From NCBI RefSeq assembly GCF_004365175.1, contig NZ_SOCE01000001.1, positions 2,839,154-2,903,153 of the forward strand: a stretch of DNA of 64,000 bases, given 5' to 3'. The notes under the pieces are model-generated. The model was not told where the DNA came from. It worked only from the letters and a program-made list of their open reading frames with translations, and ran no database searches. The DNA comes from Kribbella voronezhensis (lineage in GTDB: Bacteria > Actinomycetota > Actinomycetes > Propionibacteriales > Kribbellaceae). This document shows, piece after piece, positions 41,247-48,761 of this stretch (positions within the stretch are counted from its first letter, which is position 1; each line of letters begins with the position of its first letter). Position numbers and translations under genes: made by a program.

Positions 41247-41396
41247 ATGACACCGCCACGCAAGCTGTCCCGCCGCCGAGTCCTGCTCGGCATCCCGGCT
41301 GTCGCTGTAGCTGCCAGGTTCGCCGCCCCCGCGGTACCGGCCGAGGCGCTGAAGAAGAAGCCCGAGTGCGTCGCCGACCTGATCAGGCCGTCCTGA
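41247..41396 (+). CDS. 49-residue Tat-leader ORF coupled to the amidase gene
   Basis: The ORF starts after AAGGAG and encodes a twin-arginine leader (LSRRRVLLGIPAVAVAARFA, ending near VPA-EA), then a Cys-containing tail (LKKKPECVADLIRPS). It stops at TGATG, where the amidase ATG begins in the -1 frame. Either it is a genuine small exported protein coupled to the amidase, or the amidase leader split off by a frameshift. The amidase itself has no leader. Confidence 0.65.
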   Translation: MTPPRKLSRRRVLLGIPAVAVAARFAAPAVPAEALKKKPECVADLIRPS

Positions 41397-42919
41397 TGGC
41401 CGGCATTCCGTGGTTGATCGACGTACTGCGGGCCGCCGGCGTCCAGGTCGTCGAGGAAGGCGACTGGCGCAACCGCGGCGTCTCCGGCTCCTTCAACCCG
41501 ATCGGCGTGCTGTGGCACCACACCGCCGCCAGGTCGAGCGCGACCAACCCGGCGCCTGCTTTGGGTACGGTCATCAACGGCCGCTCCGATCTGCAGGGCC
41601 CGCTCTGTCATGCGCTGGTCGACTACAACGGCGTCTTCCATCTCGTCTCGGCGAATCGGGCCAACCATGCCGGCCCCGCCAGGGCGAGTGGTCCGATCCC
41701 GGCCGGTGACGGCAACACCATGCTGGTGGGCTGGGAGATCGACTACGACGGGGTCAATCAGCACATGACTCCCGCGCAGTACACGGAATCCCTCAAGGCG
41801 ACAGCCGCCGTACTGCGTCAGCTCGGCCGCGACGCGTCGTACGCCAGGGGCCACCGGGAGACCAGTACCACGGGCAAGATCGACCCGTCTTTCATCGACC
41901 TGGATGTGATGCGCTCCGACGTGGCCGCCCTCATCGCCGGAGGCGGCGCCGTACCAGGCCAGGCCTATCGGTACGGCGACCAGCAGCACTTCGCCGCGGT
42001 CAGCACCACCGGCACGCTGACCAACCTGTCCTGGTCGCCGTCCACCAACATCGTCCGGCCCGACTGGGGTGGTGCGCAGTTGGTCGGCCGTCCGCTCGGG
42101 TACATCCACAACAACCAGCAGCACGTGTTCGCCCGCGGTAGCGACAACACGATCCGGCACTGGTGGCAGGCCGGCACCGGCGCACCCGTGCTGGACAACT
42201 GGGGCACCACCGGCCGGGTGATGTCTAACCCGAGCGGCTTCGCGTACGGCGGCCAGCAGCATCTCTTCTACCGCAACCCCGACGGCAACCTGGAGCACAA
42301 GTTCTGGGACCAGGGCACCGACCAGATCACCACTGGTGTCTGGGCCGGTGGTCCCTTCGTGGGTAACCCGTTCGCCTTTGTGCACAAGGATCAGCAGCAC
42401 ATCTTCGCGCGCGACGCGGCCGGTGCGCTGAAGCACTGGTACTGGTTCCCCGGCGGCTCACCGAGCAACGACAACTGGGGTATCGCGTCCGGTGTCGCCT
42501 CCGATCCGACCGGGTTCTCCAACGGCTCGCAGCACCACATCTTCTTCCGCAACACCGACGGCCAGTTGCAGCACCGGTTCTCCGACGACCCGTCCGGGCA
42601 GATCCTCGGCGACATCTGGACCGGCGGACCGTTCGTCGGCAACCCGCACGCCATCACCCATCGCGATCAGCAGCACGTCTTCGCCCGCAAGGAGAACGGC
42701 GACCTGCTGCACTTCTACTGGTCCCCCACCATCGACCCACCGGCCAACGACAACTGGGGAGCCGTCGGCGTCGTCGCCGGAGACCCCGTCGGCCTGTCCA
42801 CCAGCGACGGTCACCACGTCTTCTACCGCACCGCCAACGGGTCGGTCGAACACAAGGTCTTCCTCGACGCCTCCGCCCAGCTGATCACCGACAACTGGGG
42901 CGGCACCCTGGCCCCCTGA
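41396..42919 (+). CDS. N-acetylmuramoyl-L-alanine amidase with seven-bladed PLL-like propeller
   Basis: The 507-aa protein has an N-terminal peptidoglycan-recognition/amidase_2 domain (about 1-180). The zinc-ligand region is IGVLWHHTAARS, and the second part has GWEIDYDG and YARGHRETSTTGKIDPSF. The C-terminal part has seven repeats of about 46 residues, each with QQH-(V/I/L)-FAR-x(5)-L-x-H and DNWG. This is the pattern of the seven-bladed PLL/AFL-type lectin propeller, so binding to wall glycans is inferred. It is translationally coupled (TGATG) to the Tat-leader ORF. Without that leader its export route is unclear. Confidence 0.85.
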   Translation: MAGIPWLIDVLRAAGVQVVEEGDWRNRGVSGSFNPIGVLWHHTAARSSATNPAPALGTVINGRSDLQGPLCHALVDYNGVFHLVSANRANHAGPARASGPIPAGDGNTMLVGWEIDYDGVNQHMTPAQYTESLKATAAVLRQLGRDASYARGHRETSTTGKIDPSFIDLDVMRSDVAALIAGGGAVPGQAYRYGDQQHFAAVSTTGTLTNLSWSPSTNIVRPDWGGAQLVGRPLGYIHNNQQHVFARGSDNTIRHWWQAGTGAPVLDNWGTTGRVMSNPSGFAYGGQQHLFYRNPDGNLEHKFWDQGTDQITTGVWAGGPFVGNPFAFVHKDQQHIFARDAAGALKHWYWFPGGSPSNDNWGIASGVASDPTGFSNGSQHHIFFRNTDGQLQHRFSDDPSGQILGDIWTGGPFVGNPHAITHRDQQHVFARKENGDLLHFYWSPTIDPPANDNWGAVGVVAGDPVGLSTSDGHHVFYRTANGSVEHKVFLDASAQLITDNWGGTLAP

Positions 42920-42997
42920 CGCCCCACGTCCGCCCTGGCCGCCCGCCCGCAGCTACGCGAGCGGGCGGCTTATCGGTTGCGCGAGGTTGATGGAAGC

Positions 42998-43432
42998 TCA
43001 GGCTGATTCCTCGCAGCTGTTGGCGTTGGTGGACGGGCCTACCCACAACGTGCCGGCGGTGCCGCGGTTCAGGTGGTCGGTGTAGATGTCGACCTTGTAG
43101 GTGATCACCCGCAGGCACTCGGTGAGTTCCTCGATCTGCGCGGCGACGTGCTCCTGGTGACTGCGCAGCAGATCGAGCCGTTCCTGTTCGTTGCCGGGGC
43201 CCTGCCGGATCAGCTCGGTGTACTTGCGGATCGTCTCCAGCGGCATCCCCGACGAACGGAACTTGATGCACATCTCCAGCCAGTCCACGTCGTCCTCGCT
43301 GTAGACCCGGCGCCCGTTCGTCTCCCGCCGCACCGGCTCGGCCAGAATCCCCTCCCGCTCGTAGAACCGCAGCGCGTGCACGCTCAGCCCGGTCCGCTCG
43401 GCGACCTGCCCGATACTCAAGTCCGCAGTCAT
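42998..43432 (-). CDS. MerR-family regulator
   Basis: The 144-aa protein has the MerR winged helix (SIGQVAERTGLSVHALRFYEREGILAEPVRR, NGRRVYSEDDVDWLEMCIKF) and a short dimerisation coiled coil. The C-terminal tail has one Cys (NSCEESA), so a metal site is not evident; a small-molecule sensor fits the YyaN/SoxR-like subgroup. ATG 43432 has TTATCT 7 bp upstream. A 26-bp palindrome abuts that -10, so it controls its own promoter. Confidence 0.87.
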   Translation of the reverse strand: MTADLSIGQVAERTGLSVHALRFYEREGILAEPVRRETNGRRVYSEDDVDWLEMCIKFRSSGMPLETIRKYTELIRQGPGNEQERLDLLRSHQEHVAAQIEELTECLRVITYKVDIYTDHLNRGTAGTLWVGPSTNANSCEESA

Positions 43433-43448
43433 ACCGCCAAGATAACCG

Positions 43449-43474
43449 AACTCCTAGAGCCGGCTCTAGGAGTT
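43449..43474. promoter_or_regulatory. 26-bp perfect palindrome, MerR operator
   Basis: The half-site AACTCCTAGAGCC (43449-43461) is mirrored exactly in 43462-43474. It lies 3 bp upstream of the MerR gene's -10 (43440-43445), where MerR-type operators usually sit, and 12 bp after the aminotransferase stop. Confidence 0.75.
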
Positions 43475-43485
43475 TCCGGCACGCA

Positions 43486-44535
43486 CTAGGACGGCCGCAC
43501 ACCGTCGAGCGCCTTCAGCGCGAGGCGTACGTCGGCCTCGGTCGAGTACACGTGGAACGACACCCGCAACCGCCCACCCCGCACCGCGGCCCGTACGCCG
43601 GCCGCCGCGAACGCCTCCTCGGCACCGGCCAGCTCCGTGCTGACGATCGCCGAGTCGCCCGGTGGCAGACCGAGTCCGGCCCGGAACTCGTTCGCCAGCG
43701 CCAGGTTGTGCCGGTGGATCTGCTCGACCCCGATCTCCTCGACGAGTTCCAGCGCGGGCGCCGCTCCGACGAAGCTGAACCAGGCGGGCGACTGGTCGAA
43801 CCGGCGCGCGTCCGGCGCCAGGTGCATCCGCGTTCCGTAGTACGAGGTGTGGGCGTCCTCGCCGGCGTACCAGCCGGCTGCCAGCGGACGGCAGCGCTCC
43901 TGCAGGCGCGGTGAGAGGTACCCGAAGGTGGCGCCGCGCGGCGACATCAGCCACTTGTACCCGTGCGCGACCAGCGCATCGACACCATCGACCGTGATCG
44001 GCAGCCAACCGACGGCCTGGCTGGCGTCCACCACCAGCAGCGCACCGACTTCCTTGCTAGCAGCAACCACCTTGGCGAGGTCGAGAACCGTGCCGGTGGC
44101 CGACTGAACGGCACTGACGGCGACCAGGTCGATCCCGGGCCGGATCGCGTCGACAAAGTCCGCCGTACCGGCCGAGACGACGTGGATGCCGCGATCCTCG
44201 TGCACCTTCCACGGGAAGACGTTCGAGGTGAACTCGATGTCGTCGACCAGCACGGTCGAACCGTCCGGCAGAGAGTCCGCGATGGGGACGAGGGCCGCCG
44301 ACACCGTGCTGCCGACGAAGACATCCGCCGCGTCCGCCCCGATCAGCCGGGCGAACGACTCCCGGGCACGCGTCGTCGACTCGTCCCACGGCTCCCAGCT
44401 CGTCGCGCCCACCTGCCAGTCCCGCAGCGCCGCCTGCAAGGCCTCCCACCCCGGCCGCGGCGGCAACCCGTACGACGCTGTGTTCAGCCACCCGGGCCTG
44501 GGTTCCCACAGCTCCGCGTATTCGCTGACCGACAT
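43486..44535 (-). CDS. class V aminotransferase (cysteine-desulfurase-like)
   Basis: The 349-aa PLP enzyme has LNTASYGLPPRPGWEAL near the start, VLVDDIEFTSNVFPW, LVAVSAVQSATGTVLDLAKV, VVDASQAVGWLPI (cofactor Asp) and VAHGYKWLMSPRGATFGYLS with the PLP lysine. Actual desulfurase activity needs a catalytic Cys near the C-terminal loop, which I do not see, so another lyase or isopenicillin-epimerase-like role is possible. ATG 44535 follows GGAGGAG. It may be read with the cytochrome/Rieske operon upstream. Confidence 0.86.
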   Translation of the reverse strand: MSVSEYAELWEPRPGWLNTASYGLPPRPGWEALQAALRDWQVGATSWEPWDESTTRARESFARLIGADAADVFVGSTVSAALVPIADSLPDGSTVLVDDIEFTSNVFPWKVHEDRGIHVVSAGTADFVDAIRPGIDLVAVSAVQSATGTVLDLAKVVAASKEVGALLVVDASQAVGWLPITVDGVDALVAHGYKWLMSPRGATFGYLSPRLQERCRPLAAGWYAGEDAHTSYYGTRMHLAPDARRFDQSPAWFSFVGAAPALELVEEIGVEQIHRHNLALANEFRAGLGLPPGDSAIVSTELAGAEEAFAAAGVRAAVRGGRLRVSFHVYSTEADVRLALKALDGVRPS

Positions 44536-44607
44536 CCCGACTCCTCCGACGCGCGTTGCCCAACTTCCGACAACCAATTCGACCACGAGGGAGGAGCCGG
44601 CTGTCCG

Positions 44608-45177
44608 TCAGTGGTCGGCCCGTTTGCCGGCTGGGTCGAGGGCGTGCCAGGTACCCTTCACGCCTTCGCCCAGGACGTCACCGGGGGCCTTGTCCTTGAT
44701 GAACAGGTAGAGCGGCCAGCCGCCGAGCGTTGCCTGCACGTCCCCGTCAGGCCGGACCACCTTGCCGAGCTTTGCCTGGTCAACCCCGGCACCGGCGACG
44801 ACACCCGCCTTCCCTACATACACAGGCTTCCAGGCGGTCAAGCACTTCTTGCTCACACAGACCGACCGAGGTGGGTCAGTGCTGTCCAGCACCGACAGGT
44901 AGACCGTGAACCCTTCCGCGTTGACAGCAGTCGGGCCGAGCTTCGTAGTACCGGCTTTGATCACTACCGGCGCATCAGCTGATGGTGTCGTCGGCTGGGT
45001 GACCGGCGGTGGAGTCGGTAATGGGGTGGTGGCCGGCTTGGCTGCAGGTGGTTGCACAGCGGGTGGCTGTACTACAGCCGGGGCGCTCGTTGCGACGTTG
45101 CCGACCGCCGGGCTGAACGCAGCGACGGCGACCGTCGCACCGATGACCCACAGCATGGTGGGCAGGTTCTTGAACAT
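44608..45177 (-). CDS. secreted COG4315-type protein (PF03640 repeat)
   Basis: The 189-aa product has an N-terminal membrane or signal helix (MLWVIGATVAVAAFSP), a Pro/Thr-rich linker, and one PF03640-like domain (FTVYLSVLDSTDPPRSVCVS, CLTAWKPVYVG, LGGWPLYLFIKDKAPGD, GVKGTWHALDPAGK). Such domains occur in exported proteins near heme or iron-sulfur proteins; the role is unknown. Two Cys could form a disulfide. It is the last gene of the operon with the Rieske lipoprotein, 13 bp apart. Confidence 0.82.
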   Translation of the reverse strand: MFKNLPTMLWVIGATVAVAAFSPAVGNVATSAPAVVQPPAVQPPAAKPATTPLPTPPPVTQPTTPSADAPVVIKAGTTKLGPTAVNAEGFTVYLSVLDSTDPPRSVCVSKKCLTAWKPVYVGKAGVVAGAGVDQAKLGKVVRPDGDVQATLGGWPLYLFIKDKAPGDVLGEGVKGTWHALDPAGKRADH

Positions 45178-45190
45178 GACCCAACCCCCT

Positions 45191-45676
45191 CTACGCCGGG
45201 AAGATCGCGCCGTCGCGCTGCTTGAACGCAACGGCCGGCAACGGCTTACGGGCAGGGCCGGCGACCGGCTCACCACTGGTCGCGTCGAACTTGCTGCCAT
45301 GACACGGGCAATTGATCGTGCCCTCCTCGACAGCGGTCACGGAACAGCCTTGATGAGTGCAGATCGCCGAGAACGCACACACCTTGCCGCTCTGATCCTT
45401 GGTGAGCACCATGTTCTGCTCCTTCAGAATCACACCGCCACCGGCCGGAATATCCGCCACCTGCGCCAACGCGTTCTGCGCCGGCTGCTGCGGTTGCTCC
45501 GACTCCTGCGGCGCACTGGGAACCGAAGCGCGCGGCGCGGATGCGGTTGGTGCGGCCTGAGTCGCCACCGGTGGCTCCGCGCGCTGCACGACACAACCGC
45601 TCAGTACTGCGGTGGCTGCCGCGCCACCGGCGAGGAGTACCGTCCGCCGCTCGACGATCTGGTCAGACTTGGTCAT
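45191..45676 (-). CDS. Rieske 2Fe-2S lipoprotein
   Basis: The 161-aa protein starts with a twin-Arg-like leader ending in a lipobox (ERRTVLLAGGAAATAVLSGC, C28), so it is exported and lipid-anchored. The Rieske site is complete: C106-x-H108 in ICTHQGC and C123-x-x-H126 in NCPCHGS, with C111/C125 for the disulfide. It would carry electrons at the outer membrane face. The start follows AGGAG. It is the middle gene of a likely three-gene electron-transfer operon. Confidence 0.92.
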   Translation of the reverse strand: MTKSDQIVERRTVLLAGGAAATAVLSGCVVQRAEPPVATQAAPTASAPRASVPSAPQESEQPQQPAQNALAQVADIPAGGGVILKEQNMVLTKDQSGKVCAFSAICTHQGCSVTAVEEGTINCPCHGSKFDATSGEPVAGPARKPLPAVAFKQRDGAIFPA

Positions 45677-45702
45677 TTCACAACTCCTGTTCGTGAGCGC
45701 TG

Positions 45703-46296
45703 TCAGCGCAACGGGACGCCGGATTGGGTGAAGTACCAGAGCGCCGCCGTGGCCCACGCTCCGACCAGCAGGGAGAACAAAAGGCCACCAGAGATCGGCA
45801 ACGCCCATCTCGGCATCTTGTTGGCGCGCAGTGCGAGCATCTTGGTCGTAAAGGCGCCGTAGAACGCACAGCCGAACAACGAATGCAGAGCAGTGCGGGT
45901 GTCAAAGGTGCTGTAGCCGAGACTCCACAAGCAGTGGTAGGCCACCGGCAGCGTCGCCACGAACGCAACGGATCCACTCCACCGGTGCAACTGCGACAGG
46001 TAGCCAGGAGCCTTCCGCTTGACCGGCAACCGGCCGTACATCCACAGAGCCGACACCACCTGGAAGACCACCAGTACTACGGCCGCCGTGGCGAGCCAGG
46101 CCTTCATGGGGGTCAGCGACGTGAATCCGACCAGCAGCGCCAACGGACGCGCGGTCGGCTCGTGCACCTTCCCGTAGATCCCCAGCGACAAAGCGACCAG
46201 CGCTCCTGCCACCGCAAACACCACCAGCAGAATCGCTCCCTGTACAGGCGATCCAGCGTCGGACCCAGCGTCCGTAGTACCGGTCTTCGTCTCCAT
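45703..46296 (-). CDS. cytochrome b561-like membrane protein (DUF6529-like)
   Basis: The 197-aa protein has five hydrophobic segments. Conserved-looking histidines lie in or next to them (LSQLHRWSGSVAF, VAYHCLWSLGYS, ALHSLFGCAFYGAF), which suggests heme b ligation as in cytochrome b561/ferric-reductase-like proteins. It would pass electrons across the membrane to the cotranscribed Rieske lipoprotein. The heme role is inferred from spacing only. ATG 46296 lies 54 bp from a SigL-like promoter. Confidence 0.75.
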   Translation of the reverse strand: METKTGTTDAGSDAGSPVQGAILLVVFAVAGALVALSLGIYGKVHEPTARPLALLVGFTSLTPMKAWLATAAVVLVVFQVVSALWMYGRLPVKRKAPGYLSQLHRWSGSVAFVATLPVAYHCLWSLGYSTFDTRTALHSLFGCAFYGAFTTKMLALRANKMPRWALPISGGLLFSLLVGAWATAALWYFTQSGVPLR

Positions 46297-46349
46297 GGCC
46301 GTTCCGTCCCTCGATGACCTCACCCCTCCGCGAGGTCGTACAGGGCAGT

Positions 46350-46374
46350 ACGTCCAACCGGCCCGACCGGTTCA
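46350..46374 (-). promoter_or_regulatory. SigL-like ECF promoter of the cytochrome/Rieske operon
   Basis: On the minus strand TGAACC (46374-46369) is followed after exactly 16 bp by CGT (46352-46350). The flank CGGTTGAACCGG is identical to that at the doxX-sigma promoter. Confidence 0.65.
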
Positions 46375-46382
46375 ACCGAAGT

Positions 46383-46805
46383 TCAGGGACGCTGGTGGAT
46401 CTTGGTCACCAGGCGGTGCAAGGTCGCCCGTTCGGTGGCGGTCAGGGGATGCAGGGTCGTCTTTTCCACGTCCCGTACCACGGTTCGCGCGGTACTGAGC
46501 GCCTTCTTTCCCTGCGGGGTGAGGGAGATCCGGTAGCGGCGGCGATCAGCTGGATCACGGTCGCGGGAGACCAGGCCGTCGGCCAGCAGGCCGTCCATCA
46601 GCCGGACCATGTCACTCGGGTCGACGCCGAGGCCGGCGGCCAGTTCGTTCTGCGCGGCGGGGCCCTGGTCACCGAGCTCGGCCAGCGCGGCCAGTTGCCA
46701 CAGGGTGATGCCGGGCTTGACCGCCAGCCGCTCGGCGATCGCCCGCCGGCCGGCCACGCCGACCTTGTGCAGCACGAACGTGGTCATCCCCAGCAGCGTC
46801 TCCAT
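46383..46805 (-). CDS. MarR-family regulator
   Basis: The 140-aa protein has a MarR winged helix (ITLWQLAALAELGDQGPAAQNELAAGLGVDPSDMVRLMDGLLADGLV) and wing DRDPADRRRYRISLT. ATG 46805 is chosen because TACAAT lies 6 bp upstream and a CCAATGGTTGG element (46826-46836) lies beyond it, suited to autoregulation. An ATG at 46847 is in frame but would put that element inside the gene. It is divergent from the VOC gene. Confidence 0.85.
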   Translation of the reverse strand: METLLGMTTFVLHKVGVAGRRAIAERLAVKPGITLWQLAALAELGDQGPAAQNELAAGLGVDPSDMVRLMDGLLADGLVSRDRDPADRRRYRISLTPQGKKALSTARTVVRDVEKTTLHPLTATERATLHRLVTKIHQRP

Positions 46806-46863
46806 CGGGTTATTGTAGGCTGACACCAATGGTTGGTTATCCCCCACTAATCTGGAGCTGACG

Positions 46864-47268
46864 ATGGACGCGCTGTACCCGCGCCTGCTGGTGCGCGATT
46901 TCCCTGCTGCCGTGGACTTCTACCGCGGCGTACTGGCCGAGCTGTTCGACGTCCAGCCGGTCAAGGTGATCTCCCAAGCGGCGTATGCGAACTGGGACAT
47001 CGACGGACAGGCCGGACTGGTTCTCTACGGCCGGTCGGTGATGGCGGACACCATCGGGACCACCGGGTTGCCGGCGACGGCCGAGTCACAGGACGCTGCC
47101 ATGCTCGTCTTCAAGGTCGACTCGGTGGACGAGGCGGTCACCGTCCTGGAGAAGTACGGCGCCACGGTCCTCGCCCCCGCCCAGGACCGCCCGCAATGGG
47201 GGCCGACCCTCCGCACCGCCCATCTCCGCGCGCCCGACGGCACCTTGGTGGAACTCCAGTCCTACTAG
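46864..47268 (+). CDS. VOC-family (glyoxalase-like) protein
   Basis: The 134-aa single VOC domain has two beta-alpha-beta units: YPRLLVRDFPAAVDFYRGVL with QAGLVLYG, and LVFKVDSVDEAVTVLEKYG with LRTAHLRAPDGTLVELQSY. The last Glu is a usual metal ligand; the first-half His is missing, so metal-free binding is possible. VOC proteins include glyoxalases, dioxygenases and antibiotic binders. The divergent MarR probably regulates it. GGAG precedes the ATG. Confidence 0.85.
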   Translation: MDALYPRLLVRDFPAAVDFYRGVLAELFDVQPVKVISQAAYANWDIDGQAGLVLYGRSVMADTIGTTGLPATAESQDAAMLVFKVDSVDEAVTVLEKYGATVLAPAQDRPQWGPTLRTAHLRAPDGTLVELQSY

Positions 47269-47333
47269 CGCACTGGGTGTTAGCTTGAGGTCAGCGGCCC
47301 GGGGCCTTTCCGGGCCGGCGGAGGAGGATCACG

Positions 47334-47609
47334 ATGAGCTTCGACAGACCTGGACTTCCGCATCCCGGCGAGAAGGCGAACGAAGCCGAGCTCGACGAGA
47401 CACTGCGCGAGGACGGCGTGGAGCTGACCGACGGCGAGCTCGACGGTCTTGACCACCCCGGGGCTCCGTCCAAGGGACCGGTGCCGAACGAACCGCGCCA
47501 CCGAGCGCCCGGCGCAGCCGAAGGCGGGTCCGCGGACGGCGTACCGGCGTACGGGTCGGAGGACGACGAGCCGGTGGACGATCCGGCCCATGACGACCCA
47601 GCGCACTGA
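47334..47609 (+). CDS. small acidic protein, unrecognised
   Basis: The 91-aa product is highly acidic and Pro/Gly-rich (LDETLREDGVELTDGELDG, YGSEDDEPVDDPAHDDPAH) with no hydrophobic core, so it is probably disordered. GGAGGAGG stands well before the ATG, supporting translation. Its 3' end overlaps the TMEM175-like gene by 20 bp, suggesting co-translation. A soluble partner for the channel is a guess. Confidence 0.65.
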   Translation: MSFDRPGLPHPGEKANEAELDETLREDGVELTDGELDGLDHPGAPSKGPVPNEPRHRAPGAAEGGSADGVPAYGSEDDEPVDDPAHDDPAH

Positions 47610-48240
47610 CCCCGAGCCGGCCGAGACCAACCGGATCGAGGCGTTCAGCGACGGCGTGTTCGCGATCGCGATCACGCTGCTCGTGCTGGAACTGCACGTC
47701 CCCGACGCGCCCGAGGGCGAGCTCTGGCACGCGCTGCGGCAGGAGTGGCCGCAGTTCGGCGCGTACCTGACCAGCTTCGCCATCCTCGGCATCATGTGGA
47801 TCAACCACCACTCGATGTTCCGGCAGATCCGGCGTGCCGACCGCGGAGTGATGTTCCTGAACCTGTTCCTGTTGCTGTGGACCGCACTGTTGCCGTTCCC
47901 GACCAACCTGTTCGCGGAGAAGCTGAAGGACCACACGATCGACGCCCACGTCGCCGCGGCCGTCTACAGCACCAATCTCACGCTGGCCGCGATCGCCTTC
48001 AGCGCGATCTGGTGGCACGTGCTGCGCAAGCACCTCGTCGACCACGAGATGACCCGCTCGGAGCAGCGCAAGTCTGTACTGCGGTACTCGGTGGGCACCG
48101 TCATCTACGCCGCGACCATCGGCCTGTCCTTCATCTCGGCCCCACTGACCCTGCTGCTCCAGTTCCTCCTGGCCCTGTACTACGGCTTCGAGCAACTCCG
48201 CACCCGCAGCGACCTCACCGCTGTCGACGAAAACGCGTGA
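47590..48240 (+). CDS. TMEM175-family potassium channel-like protein
   Basis: The 216-aa membrane protein has the TMEM175 signature RIEAFSDGVFAIAITLLVL at residue 15 onward (FSDGVFAI is the helix 1 selectivity region). Further helices run through LTSFAILGIMWINHHSMF, LNLFLLLWTALLPFPTN and ILLQF-like segments, six in all. Bacterial TMEM175 proteins are tetrameric K+ leak channels. ATG 47590 is used. It overlaps the small acidic gene upstream and converges with GNAT by 26 bp. Confidence 0.87.
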   Translation: MTTQRTDPEPAETNRIEAFSDGVFAIAITLLVLELHVPDAPEGELWHALRQEWPQFGAYLTSFAILGIMWINHHSMFRQIRRADRGVMFLNLFLLLWTALLPFPTNLFAEKLKDHTIDAHVAAAVYSTNLTLAAIAFSAIWWHVLRKHLVDHEMTRSEQRKSVLRYSVGTVIYAATIGLSFISAPLTLLLQFLLALYYGFEQLRTRSDLTAVDENA

Positions 48241-48676
48241 CCTGTACGCCGGGAGCGACCGTGATCCGCTCGGTCTCCTGGTAGCCGCGGGACAGGTAGA
48301 GGCGGGTCGCCGGGGTGTTCGCGGTGCCGGTCGAGACCAGGCCGATCGGGCGCGGCTCCAGTGCGTCGAGGTGGTCGAGGAGAGCTCGGCCGTGCCCCTG
48401 GCGAGCATGCGCCGGGTCGACGACCAGGCGGCTGATCTCGACGGTCGCGGCGTCGGGGAGTTCGTAGGCGACCGCGCCGACCAGCGAGTTCCCGTCGTAC
48501 CGGGCGAGCCAGTGTTCGGTGGACGACATCAGCCCGGCGAGGTCTTCCCGCAGCGGTGGGATGCCGTCGAAGCCGATCAGTTCGGCCTCGACCGCGTAGG
48601 CCCGGTGCTGCACGGGCAACACCTGTTTCGCGGTCTCGGCGTCGGTCACGTCGATGGCTCGGATCTCGAAGCTCAC
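48215..48676 (-). CDS. GNAT-family N-acetyltransferase
   Basis: The 153-aa single-domain acetyltransferase has EISRLVVDPAHARQGHGRALLDHLDAL (acetyl-CoA binding, Q/RxxGxG/A variant RQGHGRA) and NTPATRLYLSRGYQETER at the end. The acceptor is unknown. It converges with the channel gene, overlapping by 26 bp. Confidence 0.86.
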   Translation of the reverse strand: MSFEIRAIDVTDAETAKQVLPVQHRAYAVEAELIGFDGIPPLREDLAGLMSSTEHWLARYDGNSLVGAVAYELPDAATVEISRLVVDPAHARQGHGRALLDHLDALEPRPIGLVSTGTANTPATRLYLSRGYQETERITVAPGVQVTRFRRQR

Positions 48677-48761
48677 GGCTCATCCTCACACGGCGTAAAA
48701 GCCGGGCGCGGCCCGCGACGGCGACGGTAGGTTGGTGGCCCCGACCAGCGGAGGATGTCGA

